Below the pieces are notes generated by a model, which saw nothing but the letters and a program-made list of their open reading frames with translations, was not told where the DNA came from and did no database searches. 64,000 nt of DNA. It comes from Limonium bicolor. Lineage: Eukaryota > Streptophyta > Magnoliopsida > Caryophyllales > Plumbaginaceae. Position numbers and translations under genes: made by a program. The stretch covers positions 88,811,627-88,875,626 of the forward strand of contig CM041780.1 of assembly GCA_023374045.1 (NCBI GenBank), written 5' to 3'. Position 1 is the first letter of the stretch; the number at the start of each line of letters is the position of its first letter. This document shows, in pieces, positions 35,601-48,417 of this stretch.

Positions 35601-37772
35601 ATGTCAAATTGTCTCCTGATGACTTATGCTTAAACTAAGTGTTAGTTTCAACTCTTGTGCTTCTGTCACGATATTTCGTTCAACAATTATTGACCTAAAC
35701 ACCCTTCATGGATTGCTCCTGGTGTTACTAGGTTATGCCATTATATCTGGCTTGTACTCGTGGGTACGTTTAGTTAACTACATCACTTTGCGTTCTTGGC
35801 TGGGTTTAATATCCTCTTCCATGAGGATCGATGTCCCCTGATAGCCTAGGTGATTATTTGGGGAATTTCATCCCGTTCGTTGTACACTAACGTATCCCAT
35901 ATTAGGCGTCTGCCTACCATGTATAGGCCGGTTCTTCATTCCAGCTATCATGTTTAATCCCTCGTGACTCTTGAGACATATGGGATGTCTTTATTTACTT
36001 GTCAGTGTGCTTCGCATTTCTTGACTCCTGAACATTCCTTGAAACAAATTCACTAATTCCTTTAGTCTCGTTAAGTTAACTGAGTCCTTTCAATTCAATC
36101 ATTCGATGGTTTGTATTTTCACTGCTGACCATAGTACGGAGTCGACTACTTCCCGTGTTCCTGACTCTACTCGTATACATATGTGGGGTATCGTACTGAT
36201 ACATTGCTACTTACCTGACTAACTCATGAATGAGTCTGTCAGGCCCGTAAGCTCCCATTGGAGTGTGGTCGTCCCACATTTCATTTCGTACACTCGTAGT
36301 GTCCGTCACACGCCTAGGTGAAGTATTCTGTTGTCAACTCCTCTTATATCGTCTTATGGTACATGCATTCAGTGCTTCCCGAACTTAATCAAGGGAAGTC
36401 TTCCACTGTTTGTATTTAGTACGAACTCAATCCATTCCCTTGGGTTAATACCCTCGGGTTGTAGGATCTTTCTGGTTTGGTTTTTAAGGAAGATCTGAAG
36501 TTTGAGAGAAATTTGGGTTTAACAGAAGGTTAGAAATAAATATGGGTTTGAAAGAAAATTTGGTTTTGGAAGAGGGTTTGAAATAAATATGAGTTTGAAA
36601 GAAAAATTCTCCTGGTATTTAAAATGTCTTCTTGCCTTAACCGAGTCTAGCTTCTTGCTGACTGGTGTATTCCCAATTACAAAGGTTAGGCTGTTAAGCC
36701 CTTCCACGGTTACGACTATCTCACTCGACTTCATGGTACTTTATTAAGTACTTCGTAATTGTTAAAAAATATTCCCGAACAGTCCCTGTTCTAGCAGCAC
36801 TTGCCATGGCAAGTGCACCATGTTAACTGGCTATCGGTTCAACACACACCGGTTACGGTATCGTTTTTACTCGCACCGTTTTGAGCGGCCTTGTTGGCTC
36901 TAATTTGATACTCTAATTTGGTAATTAATCTTCTGCACAACTTCTCATTGGTCTTGACTTTATGGTTGTCAATCAGGGTGCTTCTCCGCTCTTGGAGACG
37001 CTTATCCATTTAGTTTCGTATCATTCCTTGTTGCTCATTCCCATACATTTGCCGTGGGAACTGAGACTAAATCTTTCACCGTTTGGTAGTCCAGTTGGGA
37101 TATGTTATGTGAATATTTCCACAGCCTCTAGGCTTTGTCAATCAGGCATTAGAACTTCTTGTATGTTGTAGGTTTGAAATTACCCCTCCTGAATAGTTCC
37201 TTAGTCAGTTGGTACAACCCGTTGGTGTATCATTTAACAATTAGGTGCCGTAGACACTCGTCTCGGGTTTTACTTTCACTTTCTTGCTTTATTGCACGGT
37301 TGGTGCGTGCCTTCTTGTTGAACAAGCTGGTTACTCTCGACTGCTACACATGTCAACCCAGGTTTGCCGGAAATTCCATTCTTCTATGGATAGGATTCTT
37401 CATTCTCCGCTACCAAGTGCGGTTAACATCGTTCACATGGAAAACCATCTCCGAGATTCCTAGTTTTCTGAATCTACCGTATGACAGGTTCTTCGTACTT
37501 ACAGAGATACTTAATAACGGCCAGATCGGGTTTTCCGAGTAAGAGAGGACTTTCATCTCTCTAGCGTTCTTTCCCGAGTTATAAAACAGGGATTGTGGAG
37601 GGCGGGAAGGATATTGTCAGTATCCAGTACACACTGGTAATTTCTAACTAGCGTATCTCTCACGCTATCACTCAACCCTTAACCCAAAGTATTAAACTCC
37701 TAACTTGGTACTTCTCTAAGCTTCGTCGTAATTCCAGTCATCAGAGCGATACTTCACACTGATACCACTTTT
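32657..37772 (-). other. Interior of element A (no recognisable gag-pol)
   Basis: 5.1 kb between the A LTRs, starting with the polypurine tract in reverse (ATCTACCCCCCTT) and ending with the primer site. The longest frames are 127 codons (37159-37542, +) and shorter; none shows protease, integrase, RT or RNase H motifs. Patches match the interior of B in reverse, including the region at 36850-37000. Confidence 0.7.
37756..37767 (-). other. Primer-binding site of element A
   Basis: On the minus strand it reads TGGTATCAGTGT, five bases from the LTR edge. It matches the initiator tRNA-Met type with two changes relative to element B and shows that A is transcribed on the minus strand. Confidence 0.75.
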
Positions 37773-40700
37773 TGTAACACCCCAACAACAAACACAACAC
37801 TTAACAAATGATTGCAGCGGAATACACAACTCAACATTTACTTATTTCATTGGTGTTACACGCCGTTAACCACCCACGTGGCTAACGAGGCTAATACTTA
37901 TATATTGTATCGGTCTGATGGACCAGGTTCCCGAGCACTTACACAAACAATCCCGTTCCATTTCCAAAATCAATATACATCTACATTCCAACTGTACCGA
38001 GTGTTTACAGACTAATGCCGATAACAGTTTCGGTCTTACTACACCACAATAATCATAAGTAATTAATTAACTACCCATGCACAAACAACCACCCCGTCCT
38101 ACGCTCGAACGGCTTCCAGCTCCATTGTACCTGAAAGGAAAAAGGGTGGCCCCCAAGGGGCTCAGCACCTTTGCTGGTATGGTAATCGTGCAGCCCACAT
38201 GCTACCGGGCCACACACACTAATTGTCGTCTAAGCATGCAGTTGATTATATTTAAATCATGCATGTAGAACCATAACACATAACACATTAACATACATAC
38301 AACACCCATTAGCATAGCAATACTCATTGCATAGCAACAACATACACATAACATAATAGGAACGAATCCCTTGTGGGAAACGGACAAACATCAGTTAGCC
38401 AAACTTGGTAAGCCTAGAGAACAATTTCAGTCTCATGCTAAGCTCGTTACACCATAACTTACTTGAATATGCGGCCTTAATATAGAACCGATCACACCAT
38501 GACTTTACCTAGAAGTGTCAGTCTTAATATAGAACCGATCACACCACCATCACCATAATTTTATTTAGAAGTGTCGGTTTTGATATAGAACCGATCACAC
38601 CATCACACCATATACCAATCCCCCTAGCCCGAACAAAATCAGGTACGAAAGCCTTTTATTAGGCTTGTGGGTGATTGTAATCCAAGAAGGAAAGACAATC
38701 AATAACAGAGTAGGAGTTGAAGCGAATATAGACATCAACTCCCAAACAAACTTTACACATAATCCCCCTAGCCCGAACAAAAGTTAGGTACGAAAGCCTT
38801 TATTTAGGCTTGTGGGTGATTGTAATCCAAGAAGGAAGACAATCAATAATAGAGTGGGAGTTAAAGCAAATATAGACATCAACTCCAAAATAACACGCGC
38901 GACCGGAACTACCGGATTCCTCACCCCCCATAATATATATTAGTTAGAAGTTCCCTTATGGAACTTATCACTTTACGACACCATATGGTGTTACAAACTT
39001 GGTTAACACACAAGGGAGGTAAACACACTTACACACAATTACAATACACAACTAACACACGGATTGCCGTAGTTAGAACATTCCCGTAGGTTGGGTCGTT
39101 AAATCCGAATACCGATCTCTTATGTGGTCCTAGAGTTGGTTAGCTATGGTTTAACACTTTTAAGGTTAAACAGTATCAGAACTAAATAAGCCACATAATG
39201 AATTACTGTAAACTCATTTCATGCTATATCTTGCAAGGACAAACACACAGAAAAATAGATTGGCACACAAGCCGGTGTAATCCGGTAGAACACAGGTTGC
39301 AAGAAAACCATACCTATCACCTTGAGGATGGCTAGCCTTACATGACGACCTCTTAGTCCCGGCTGCCATCTCGACTAGTTTTCGTTCCTATAATTAATTC
39401 AATCGAACGGTTAACTACCGTTCTTACTTTCCGGTTATAATTACTTCACATAATTATGTTGTATACTTTCACACTTAAACTTATACTTGTTCGCCCTCTA
39501 ATGGTCATTATAATTCACCAAACATCTCTTAAACATCCGTATAACATCAATGCCTAACAATCCCCTTCATTACATGTCATTTTATAACCTTAAACATTAA
39601 ATCATCTTACTTAACTTAAGTTCCTAAGTCCTTATATACTTATCTTTCTAATCATCATTACCCTCTTGATGACATACCACTAGTACCACTTAACATTCTT
39701 AACATTAATTTTTTTTATAAATATATAAGTGGCCGACCGACCCACCGACCGACCCAACCCCCTGGGTCGGTCCATTCCAGAAACATTCTCGTTCACTGGC
39801 TTTTGTCCGACCGACCCAAAACCCTCTGGATCGGTCGAAGCCAGAACTTCGGTCCTTTGGGAATCTCAGCCCGGCCGACCTAGCATGGGTCGGTCCCCTG
39901 GGTCGGTCGACGGCAGAACCTTCCCAAAACTTGTCTAACTTGCTCCAAACTTCTCTTCAAGTTTCCTAATATGTCCTAACACCATTTAGGCACCCTTACA
40001 TCACTTTTTACTCATGATTAAGCCTCATCTCACTTCTTTGATCAACTTACTTCTAAAACTTTAAACACTTGCTCATTTCTTACAAACATTCCTGACACTC
40101 ATAACATTCTTCCTTAGGTTTTCTAAGTGGTAAATCATGCCTACTATATCCACTAACCAAGGTATTCCTCCAAAACGTGATAACCCCTCCTAAGCATTAT
40201 TTTCCATCATCATCGTCTCCTTTTTACAAACTCCTTAAAGTCTTTTCCACAAGTTCCCATTCAACCCTTCACAAGGCATTTTACTTCCTTTATTCACCCA
40301 ACTTTACACAAGTCTCAACAACACACTCACCATGACTTTGGTGTATTTGAAATCATCCATTTGCTCACTAAACCTCCAAGACAATGCCCAAGACATTCTG
40401 ACACTTAAGAACCCTTAACTCACTTTCTTTCACCAAGTTACACCTTAACCATTCCTAGTACAACCTAGCTCACCAAATTTCTTTTAAACACTTAGAACTC
40501 CTTGCTTATCAACTAAACTTTGCCATAGCTTCTCTAGTATAACCTTACACACAAACACATTGTTTTTCAACCTTAAACAATTCAAGACATTCATCTTCAC
40601 AAGGAATGTTCTTCACACACAACTACACCTTAAACTACACCACATCACAATATAGTGCATAAACTTAAATTGCTTGGCACTTAGCCCTTAAATGACATGG

Positions 40701-42211
40701 CTCTTAGGCCCTTAAAGTGCATTAACCATAAACACTGAATTTCCACATAATAATTGCTTTCAACCTGCAATTACACACAACAATGCTCCCATGTCCTTTT
40801 AGTCACCTTGTGGTTATTTTACTAACTAATTTCCCTTTGGCTCTTTAGATTGTTTATAAAAGCAAATAAAGCTCAATTTCCTAGTACACAAAACTTCATT
40901 AGGTTAGGTTTTTACCTCTTCCTCTTCAAGATTTTCTCACTTGTTTTCTCTTGTTCTTTGTTGATTGAAAATCGGCAAGGAGCTTTGATCACTTGTCAAT
41001 CTTATAACCAGCACACATATAAGGGTAATGAGCATTAAGCTTTATACTTAAACTCGTGAATAAACCCTAGATTAACATAAGTGTTTTAAAACACTAAAAT
41101 GGATGTTTACCTTGGAATTGAAAGAGAGTTTGATTAGGAAGCAAGATAGGACTCCTCCTAGTCCTTTGGAGATCAATTCAAGCTACTAAAGATCAAGACA
41201 AGGCATCATCAAGAGATGATTTTCGGCCATATATGAAAATGAGAGGAAACATTAATTTTCTTTTTTGGTTTTCCTTACCTTGAAACAAAGGAGAATGACA
41301 AGATATAACAAGATGAGTTTTTCCTCCTTCAATGGAGATTCTCCATGGAACCGAATTGAAGTTCTTGAAGATTTGAAAAGATAGGAATGTAGAGCTTACT
41401 CTAACTAAGACAAAGGTAGTCTTGGAATTGAATTTGGAGCTTGGAGTTGGAAATTACAAGCAATGAAATTGGAGATGGTAGAGGTGCTGTAGCAAAACCG
41501 GCTTCTTGGGAAAATGAAGGAAGAAGAAGGTGGGAATGAGAGGAAATGAAGAAAGTGAAGAGAGAGGGAGTTTTGAAAGATATTTAGCTTATAAAGCAAA
41601 TAGTCTTTTATTTACTTATTTCCTTCTCCTTCCTTAATAAACTAACAAGGGGTGTGACTCGCACCTCATAAACCGGCCCCCCTTATATAATTTAGGATAT
41701 TTATGGTCTTTGTTGACCGTTAATTAAGCTAAGTTGACTTAAATCTAAACTAGCACTATTTAGGCACTATGCATAAATTAGTGCACATATTTGTGAAATT
41801 TTTGATTTCACATTGATTTAGACTCCCTAATGTGATATTAAGTAGTACACATATTGATTAAGGTGTAATGATGGGAATTTAGCCACTCAAAACCCATTTC
41901 CAAGACAATTTTTCAAAAATGTGCTTTAAGACTCCTTAAGCACATTTTGTGTTTTAACTTGTTTTTGAGCTTGGTTTTCTTTAGTAATTGGTTTAACATG
42001 TCCATTAGCATGTTAATAAAGTCTTGGTAAGCTCTTTGATTCTTAACCAAGGTTATCCCAAGCTTAGAGCATGTTTTTGCTCATATTGTCTTTATGGTAC
42101 TTTATTGTGTTTTCTATGGTTTAAATTGTTCACTAATATTTCTAAGGCACTTTTTAGCCTTAATATACCATATTTTAATATTTAAACAACATCAAGATTT
42201 GGGGTATTTCA
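37773..42211 (-). repeat. Right (5') LTR of element A, intact
   Basis: A 4439-bp uninterrupted copy, starting TGTAACACCCC and ending GGTATTTCA on the plus strand. Differences from the left LTR are scattered substitutions and small indels. It contains the hairpin cluster at 39731-39915, shorter than in the left LTR. Confidence 0.88.
39731..39915. repeat. GGGTCGGTC hairpin cluster, element A right LTR
   Basis: Same array as 19868-20064, but the AGCTCAGCCCGACCGACCTA part of the second unit is absent and some arms carry point changes (for example GGCCGACC and GATCGGTC). Confidence 0.75.
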
Positions 42212-42552
42212 CTTGGTGATTTTGTGTAAAATTTATATTGATAGTACAATATTTTCAATTTTGGGTTGATTTCAGGTTGATTTCAGGTCAATTTTGGGTT
42301 TGATTTCAGATTGATTTCGGTTGATTTTGGTCATTGGGTCAGTTTTTGGGTTGATTTAAGGTTGGCAGGTCGGGTTCAGGTTGACAAATCACAACCCGTT
42401 TCGGGTTCGGGTCGGTCTCAGGTTGGGGTGAAACATGAGCAGGTCGGGTTCGGGTTGAAGTTAACCCGACCCAAATTCCGAAATTGACAACCCTAGTTGA
42501 GTCCTATTTTTTTTGTTTATCATCTGGGTTCGCAAACTAACGATACTGAAGA

Positions 42553-42613
42553 TATTAATAGAGTAGGTTATACTACCACTGACTACCATTAGTTTGTATA
42601 CATTAGTTCCTGA

Positions 42614-42649
<36 letters not shown>

Positions 42650-42807
42650 TAGTCCTGACCTCTTTCTTTCTACACAAGTTAGTAAGCGATTAAAGAGAAG
42701 ATATACTCTCTGTAAAGATGAACTCTATGTATTACCTTTTCAGATCAAATAAAGAAGCTTTTTGTTTATGATCTAATCTCTCTTTGGGTAATCGTTACTT
42801 CCTAACA
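42553..42807 (+). repeat. 5' LTR of copia D
   Basis: About 255 bp, longer than the 3' copy mainly through a (TA)n run at about 42618-42646. It is followed by a primer site TGGAACTAGAGC, a mutated form of TGGTATCAGAGC. Confidence 0.8.
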
Positions 42808-42941
42808 TGGAACTAGAGCAGGCATCACCTTTCTCCTTTTGACATCTCTGAAACCTATTCGTCGCCCTCCCAATTGTAACTCTGAGAAATCACCACCATT
42901 CTTCCACAAAACATGAAGAACAACCAAGAAACCGAAACTTC

Positions 42942-43975
42942 ATGAAAGAACACCGAAGAGGAGGAAGAGCGACTCAGCGGAAGCGAGGACAAAGAAATAA
43001 AGAAAGGGATGACAACGCCGACGACAAGGAGAATGATCTGTATCAATTACTCAATTCCGACAACCCTGGGATGATTTTGATGGGCAGCAAATATGTCGGT
43101 GGTCCAGGATTTTTAACCTGGAGAAAGAGCATGTTAATTGCACTCTCTGCGAAAAACAAAATAGGATTCATTGACGGAAGCCTGGAGAAACCAATTGACT
43201 CGGTGTCACGAATTCGCGCCTTGAAACGCTGCACAATATGGTAATTTCTTGGCTTCTCTCCAGCCTTGAACAGAATATTGCGGACAGCGTGATGTTTTGT
43301 GACACTGCCGCAGAAATTTGGACCGAACTGCACAATCGATTTGAAGAATGAAACGCAACTCGCTTTTATGCACTTGAGCAAGACCTCATGAATTCAAAGC
43401 AAGGGAATGACAGTGGTGAACACACACTACACAAGAACGAAGTGGATTTGGGATGTACTTGACTCCTCAAATCCGTTGCCGACCTGTTCTTGTGGAGGAG
43501 CCAAATCGATGAAGTTCCTTATGGGAGCACATCCCAGATACGCGAACGTACGGGGAAATTTGCTCATGATGAAACCGCTTTCCCTCTGTCAATCAGATGT
43601 ACTCACTGTTGGTGCAAGAAGAGAGACATAAAGGGATTACTTGTACCTCGACAACAGAAGAAACCCCTCTGTCCTTCACGGCAGAGGCAATGGCGGTGAC
43701 GCCACAAAACTTAGAAAACAATCTAAACCCCAAAGACGCCAGGGGTTGTACTGCACTCACTGCCAAGGTCGGGGCACACCGAAGAACGATGATTCGAGAA
43801 ATAGGATATCCTCCCAACTGGAGGAGTGGGAAAAACAAGAAATCAGTAAAACAACAAGCATGGAAGTAGACAACAAGGATAGCAATAATGAGAAATCTCA
43901 AAGGATGTACACCAGGGAGGAATTGAATCAAATCTTAGCCCATTATGCAAAATCTCAAGAAACAGCAACACCGTA
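42942..43975 (+). pseudogene. copia D gag remnant with zinc knuckle
   Basis: Nucleocapsid/capsid precursor remnant. NDLYQLLNSDNPGMILMGSK and the following WRKSMLIALSAKNKIGFIDG are the typical start of copia gag. The frame shifts near 43230 and then continues through WLLSSLEQNIADSVMF and AAEIWTELHNRFEE, where a TGA interrupts at about 43349. Near 43750 comes a degenerate CCHC knuckle, YCTHCQGRGTPKNDD, in yet another frame. The last frame ends at 43975. Several disabling changes, so not functional. Confidence 0.8.
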
Positions 43976-44455
43976 AATTCACAAGGCACATCCGGCTATG
44001 GTTTTGTCGTAACAGAACTCCTAAACTTTCCTCTGAATTTGAATGCTTACTGCCTTAGTTGATCAAACCGACTCTTGTTTACAATCTTGTAATTTGAGAA
44101 CTATTGCGAGTACGGAATGATTCTTGACACCGGGCAATCCCAACATATCTATTTTGATTTTGGTCTCTTCTCTTAAATTAGAAAGCTAAAAACAACATAC
44201 ATTAGCTATGTCTGATGGGCATCCATAGACTGTTTTCTCAGTAGGAACTGTTAGAATTAATGAGAAAATTATACTTAACGATGTCTTACGTGTTCATGCT
44301 TTAAGATTCAATTTATTTCAGTGGGAACTTGCTCATGACATGAATGGTCAATTTGTTTTTGATAATTGCTGTTGTGTTTTTCAGGGCTCTAGAAATTGTG
44401 TCGAACAACAAATAGGGACCTACAGAAGTGGAGTTCACTTTCTAGACCTTAAACT

Positions 44456-45227
44456 GTGATCAACAGATGTGAATGTTTCAGTTTCTTGCATGTATTAAAA
44501 AAGCTTGTTAGTGGGTTTGATTGTACTGATTCATTATCTTTGTGGCATCATAAGCTAGCTCATTTACCAGTTAGCAAGATAGAAAAACTGAGTTTGTGGG
44601 ATAGAAAGTCTTGTAAACGAAAGTTTATATGTAGCCCCTGTAACAAGGGCAAAAGTCAAAGATTACCATTTCACAGGAAGGTTCTATTGCTTTCAATATT
44701 TTTGATGTTGTGCATATAGATGTGTGGGGGCCTTAAAACAGAAACAACACACACATGATGGTTTTACTTATTTTATGACTTTTGTGTATGATGCTTCTAG
44801 AGCAACTTGGTTCATTTCATAACTGCCAAGTCTGAAGCTTTTAAAATCATATTGATTTCTTAATCATGATAAAACTACAATTCAAAAGGATGTGAAAGTT
44901 ATACGCACGGGATAATGCGTATGTTAGGAAGTTCCAAAACCATCTCAGAATTTCTTAGGACAAAAGGATAATTCATCAGTAACTTGTGCACACACCCCAC
45001 AACAAATGAGGTGGTGGAAAGGAAGCACAAACATATTCTAGAAACGACAAGAAGCTTGATGATACATTCGGGTTTTCCTATCAAGTTCTGGGGAGAGAGT
45101 ATACTCACTGTTGTATATACATTAACAGAATGCCACTAGATAGTCTAGACGATGTTTCACCTTATCAATTTTGTACAATAAGAACCTAACTATGAGGAAC
45201 TCAAGTTTTTGGATGCTTAGCTCTTGC
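44456..45227 (+). pseudogene. copia D pre-integrase and integrase remnant, 5' part
   Basis: SLWHHKLAHLPVSKIEKLSL followed by CSPCNKGKSQRLPF is the HHCC zinc-binding GAG-pre-integrase module. The integrase core follows in broken frames. Conceptual codons just before 45228 read CLALA and are cut there by element E; the coding match resumes at 48302. Confidence 0.75.
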
Positions 45228-48200
45228 TGATAAGTGTGAAATATATCTATTTTAAGGCTATAAGTTTTCCTACTTTTGTAACAATTCAATGTCATATTTC
45301 TCACTTATCATATGTTTTTTCATATATTTATGTTTTGGTGTGAACTGATGCATTTTATGTGTCAAATGTAGGAAAAATCTTGAAATGAAAAATATTAATC
45401 TCATGAGGATTCCAACGCAAGAAACGGGGAGCAAATCAGAGCTAAAACGAAAGAATCTAGACCCTGTATTTATTATCGTTTTAGTTTGACTTGTTTGAAT
45501 TTAATGTGGTTGTGTTTTTTTTCTATTTTTTATTATTTTTTTTTCTATTGTTTTAACCGTTAGTTAGTTATTATTTTCTTTTACCTTTTTTTTAATTTAG
45601 GCTATTTTTTTTTGAACTTACGTTCGTTTTTTTTATAAATTCTCTGTTCTTTGTTTTTACTTTATTTTCGATTTAGGTCAGTTTTTTTATTATAGTTTTT
45701 TATATAGGATTTGTTCTATTTTAGATTATGTTTGTACTTTAGTTATTAATATTTTTTTCTTTATTTTATCTTTGTTATTTTATTTTCGTTTTTATTTTAT
45801 TTGTTAATTATTTTCTATTTTTTTCTCATTTTATTAATTTGTTATTTTTTTGTAATTCTCTTTTTTTATTTAGTTATTTTGTTTTTATGTTCCTTTTCTA
45901 CTATTTGTTCTATTTTACTTTGTGTTTATATTTTTGTTTTCTATAGGCTAGTTACTGAGAATGGAGAGCAATTACGATGAGGGACGAGATTGATGGTGGA
46001 ACAAGCCTTGCAGCGCAAGCGGGAAGCATGCTTTCCTTTTAAAGACTGTTTGGGTATCAACCACCACCACAATCTGATCGAGAACTTTATTGGTGGGAAA
46101 GTCCTACGCCCGTAAAGCAGAATATCTTGCCTGACCCTAACTCCGAGCCGGTAGAAGCACCATTAGTGGATGATTTTAAAGAGAATGAAGAAATTGATGC
46201 ATCTACCGCAGTTATCTATGAACAGGATTGCATGATTGAGCCTCAACCAACCGGAAAGGATATCTATATACTCAAATCTGAGGAGAAAGCGCCACCATCA
46301 ATTGATCTGCTATTTCAACCTTGCCTCCAGGACCTCAACAACAGAAGGAGGATGTTTACATCCTCCAATTTGAGGAAGAAGAGCCATTCACACCTGGTTC
46401 TTCTGACTGAGCAACGTTACTGGCAGTATCTCTTCAAACATCAGGTTTTGTGGAGTATTCATTTTCCATTTTATTTGCCAACGTAACGTTTTATTTTGAT
46501 CCAGGTGGTTGCTTTTAATTACTGCCTATTTCGTTTTCCTGGCAAAGCTGTTGTCTACTTTTATTTTTGATCAGGATAACGAAGCATAGTCTAGCCAAAG
46601 ACTATAAAGACGGGCAGCTTACTAGGAGGCAACCCAGTGGTTAAATTATATTTTTGTTTTTACTTCTGGTTTTATTTTTATTTTCTTTTATTTAGAAGTG
46701 GTAATTGTGTATGTTTTTTTTAATGCAACACTCTTTAGCGTTTTGTGGTAGTTTTGTGAGTGTGCAGGTGATTTTTTTATGGTGCCTGATGTTCTCCAAG
46801 GCTGGACACTCTTTTTGAACGCAAGTGTGAGGAAACGACACTACCCCCTTGTTCGAGCTTAAGTGTGAGGAAGGAAACCTTCCTCAATCTACAATATCGG
46901 GGGAGTTTCAGTTTCTCCTTATTTTTAATGGTTATGTTCAGCCTATCATGACTTTTATGCTAATGTTTTTTTATATCAGCCCTTATGGTCCTGAATGAAA
47001 TTCTTCATGAGTTTGGCATATTTTGAAAGGTATTTTCTTGATTCTTATTTTTGAACAATGAGGACATTGCTCCTCTTAAGTGTGAGAAAGTAAGACCTTT
47101 CCCTGAAAATATGCTAGTTGGCGTAAAAATTCCACACTTGTTTTGTTTGTCTATTGCTTTGAGAGAATCACTTCTCTAAGTGCTTATACATATCGAATTC
47201 TTGGGTGAAAATGTTCGTGGAAGTTTGAAGTTGAGCTAGGTGACAACCTCAAGAATTCTACTGCTTAAAGTTGTTTGACTAATCTAACTTGTTTTTATTC
47301 AGATAATTCTGTTTTCACTGAAATTTGGTGGATTAGCTGATTGTGTAAACTGAATTAGTTTATTTGGGATTTTTAAAAATGAAGTGAAAGTTAGGAATGA
47401 AAGGATAAGGCAAGGTACACCGTTGATCAGAAATTTCCTAACAAAAGCAGGCCTCGTCTATTCGGTTATTAAGTCCTAGGGGTGCCTTAACACCTATCTA
47501 CCTAAGGTATCGGGATCTGGGATAGTTGGTCCAACATTGTTACAAGAATGGAGAGAAAAGTCTGGATTACGGAATAACTCTGCAATTCTCAATAATTCGT
47601 TTGTTTTTGTATTATTTCTTGAAGAAGAATGTTTTTGCATGCGAAAGAAAAGTTAATTGCAGTTTAATTTTTTGTTTCTGATCATGAGTATGTGGTGTTG
47701 AAAGGTATCACAGAATAAGGTGTTACTTCACACCCCTTGTCATCCCAAAGGTTAGAGGAAAGAAATTGGTGGAAGATCCAAGCTATCCTATATTTAGTAT
47801 ATGCCAATCAAACTTCTCCATGCTTTTACTTTAATTTTCTTTTTCACTGCTTGCGAAACTTACAGCTAAGAGCAAGATTATTCTTTTGATTGTCATTTTG
47901 CTTGATTTCTTCTGCACTCATTCGATCTTGAGGTTCGATACTACGTCTTAGAGATAGTTTTATTCTTTATTTGCTTGAGGACAAGCAAAAGCTAAGTGTG
48001 AGGAAGTTTGATAAGTGTGAAATATATCTAGTTTAAGGGCTATAATTTTCCCTACTTTTGTAACAATTCAATGTAATATTTCTCACTTATCATATGTTTT
48101 TTCATATTTTATGTTTTGGTGTGAACTGATGCATTTTATGGTCAAATGTAGGAAAAATCTTGGAAATGAAAAATATTATCTCATGAGGATTCCAACGCAA

Positions 48201-48296
48201 GAAACGGGGAGCAAATCAGAGCTAAAGCGAAGAATCTAGACTCTGTTCAAATTATGTCTAGACGTGTGTTCATTTATATAACAAATATTTGATACA
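45228..48296 (+). mobile_element. Non-autonomous LTR element E, nested in copia D
   Basis: TSD CTTGC at 45223-45227 and 48297-48301. The LTRs start TGATAAGTGTGAAATATATC (45228 and 48009). The right LTR is 288 bp and ends GATACA; the left matches it only to about 45473 (AATCTAGACCCTGT) and lacks the last ~45 bp and any primer site, so the left boundary region has suffered a deletion. The 2.5-kb interior is strikingly T-rich at first. Later it contains CTAGGAGGCAACCCAGT and GAGGACAAGCAAAAGCTAAG just before the right LTR; I recall both motifs from 3' regions of plant Ty3/gypsy-type elements. No pol is present. Confidence 0.8.
46127..46486 (+). pseudogene. Unassigned 119-codon frame inside element E
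   Basis: Acidic at its start (EEIDAS, EEKAPP), then Ser/Leu-rich. I recognise no domain. It is the only sizeable frame in E and may be a gag remnant or chance. Confidence 0.25.
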
Positions 48297-48301
48297 CTTG
48301 C

Positions 48302-48412
48302 CCATATAAACCAAAACTTGCATAATAAATTTTCAGCAAGTTCAGTGAAATGTATCTGCTAGGATATGCTCCTAATAATAGGGGGTATAAGTTTTTCGAC
48401 TTAGATAACAAG
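48302..48412 (+). pseudogene. copia D integrase C-terminal piece between elements E and C
   Basis: Reads HINQNLHNKFSASSVKCIFL, then GYAPNNRGYKFFDLDN, the conserved copia segment K-x-S-x-x-x-x-K-C-x-F-L-G-Y that follows the integrase core. It joins in frame to CLALA before E and to KQIIVNRDVRFYEN after C, proving that E and C are later insertions. Confidence 0.8.
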
Positions 48413-48417
48413 CAAAT

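Larger units (their letters stand above)
17905..42211 (-). mobile_element. LTR retrotransposon A: LARD-like, ~14 kb without its nested element, minus orientation
   Basis: TSD CTTGG at 17900-17904 and 42212-42216. The LTRs (17905-32656, interrupted by element B, and 37773-42211) start TGTAACACCCC and end GGTATTTCA on the plus strand. Orientation is minus: the primer-binding site lies next to the right LTR (37756-37767) and the polypurine tract next to the left LTR (32657-32669). Subtracting B and its TSD leaves about 4445 bp for the left LTR against 4439 bp for the right. The 5.1-kb interior has no gag-pol that I can recognise, only short frames. Long LTRs around a non-coding interior fit the large retrotransposon derivative (LARD) type, probably Ty3/gypsy-dependent (inference). 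Confidence 0.85.
17607..42495. mobile_element. hAT-like non-autonomous element, split by a 24-kb nested insertion
   Basis: The ends are TAGGTTGTCAATC (17607) and ATTGACAACCCTA (to 42495), flanked by 8-bp repeats GTTGGGTC (17599-17606) and GTTGAGTC (42496-42503), with one mismatch. Only about 577 bp belong to it (17607-17904 and 42212-42495). These parts are filled with variants of GGGTTCGGGTT/GGGTTGATTTC, running as AACCCGAACCC near the left end and GGGTTCGGG near the right, so the element folds back. An 8-bp TSD with a GGGTTGTCAA terminus is usual for plant hAT-type MITEs. No transposase is present. Confidence 0.75.

Noticed and set aside
35055..37542. Several 60-127-codon frames in the interior of element A
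   Set aside because: Neither strand shows protease, integrase, RT or RNase H motifs. Codon patterns look random, and positions are not kept in element B except for the patch near 36850-37000.
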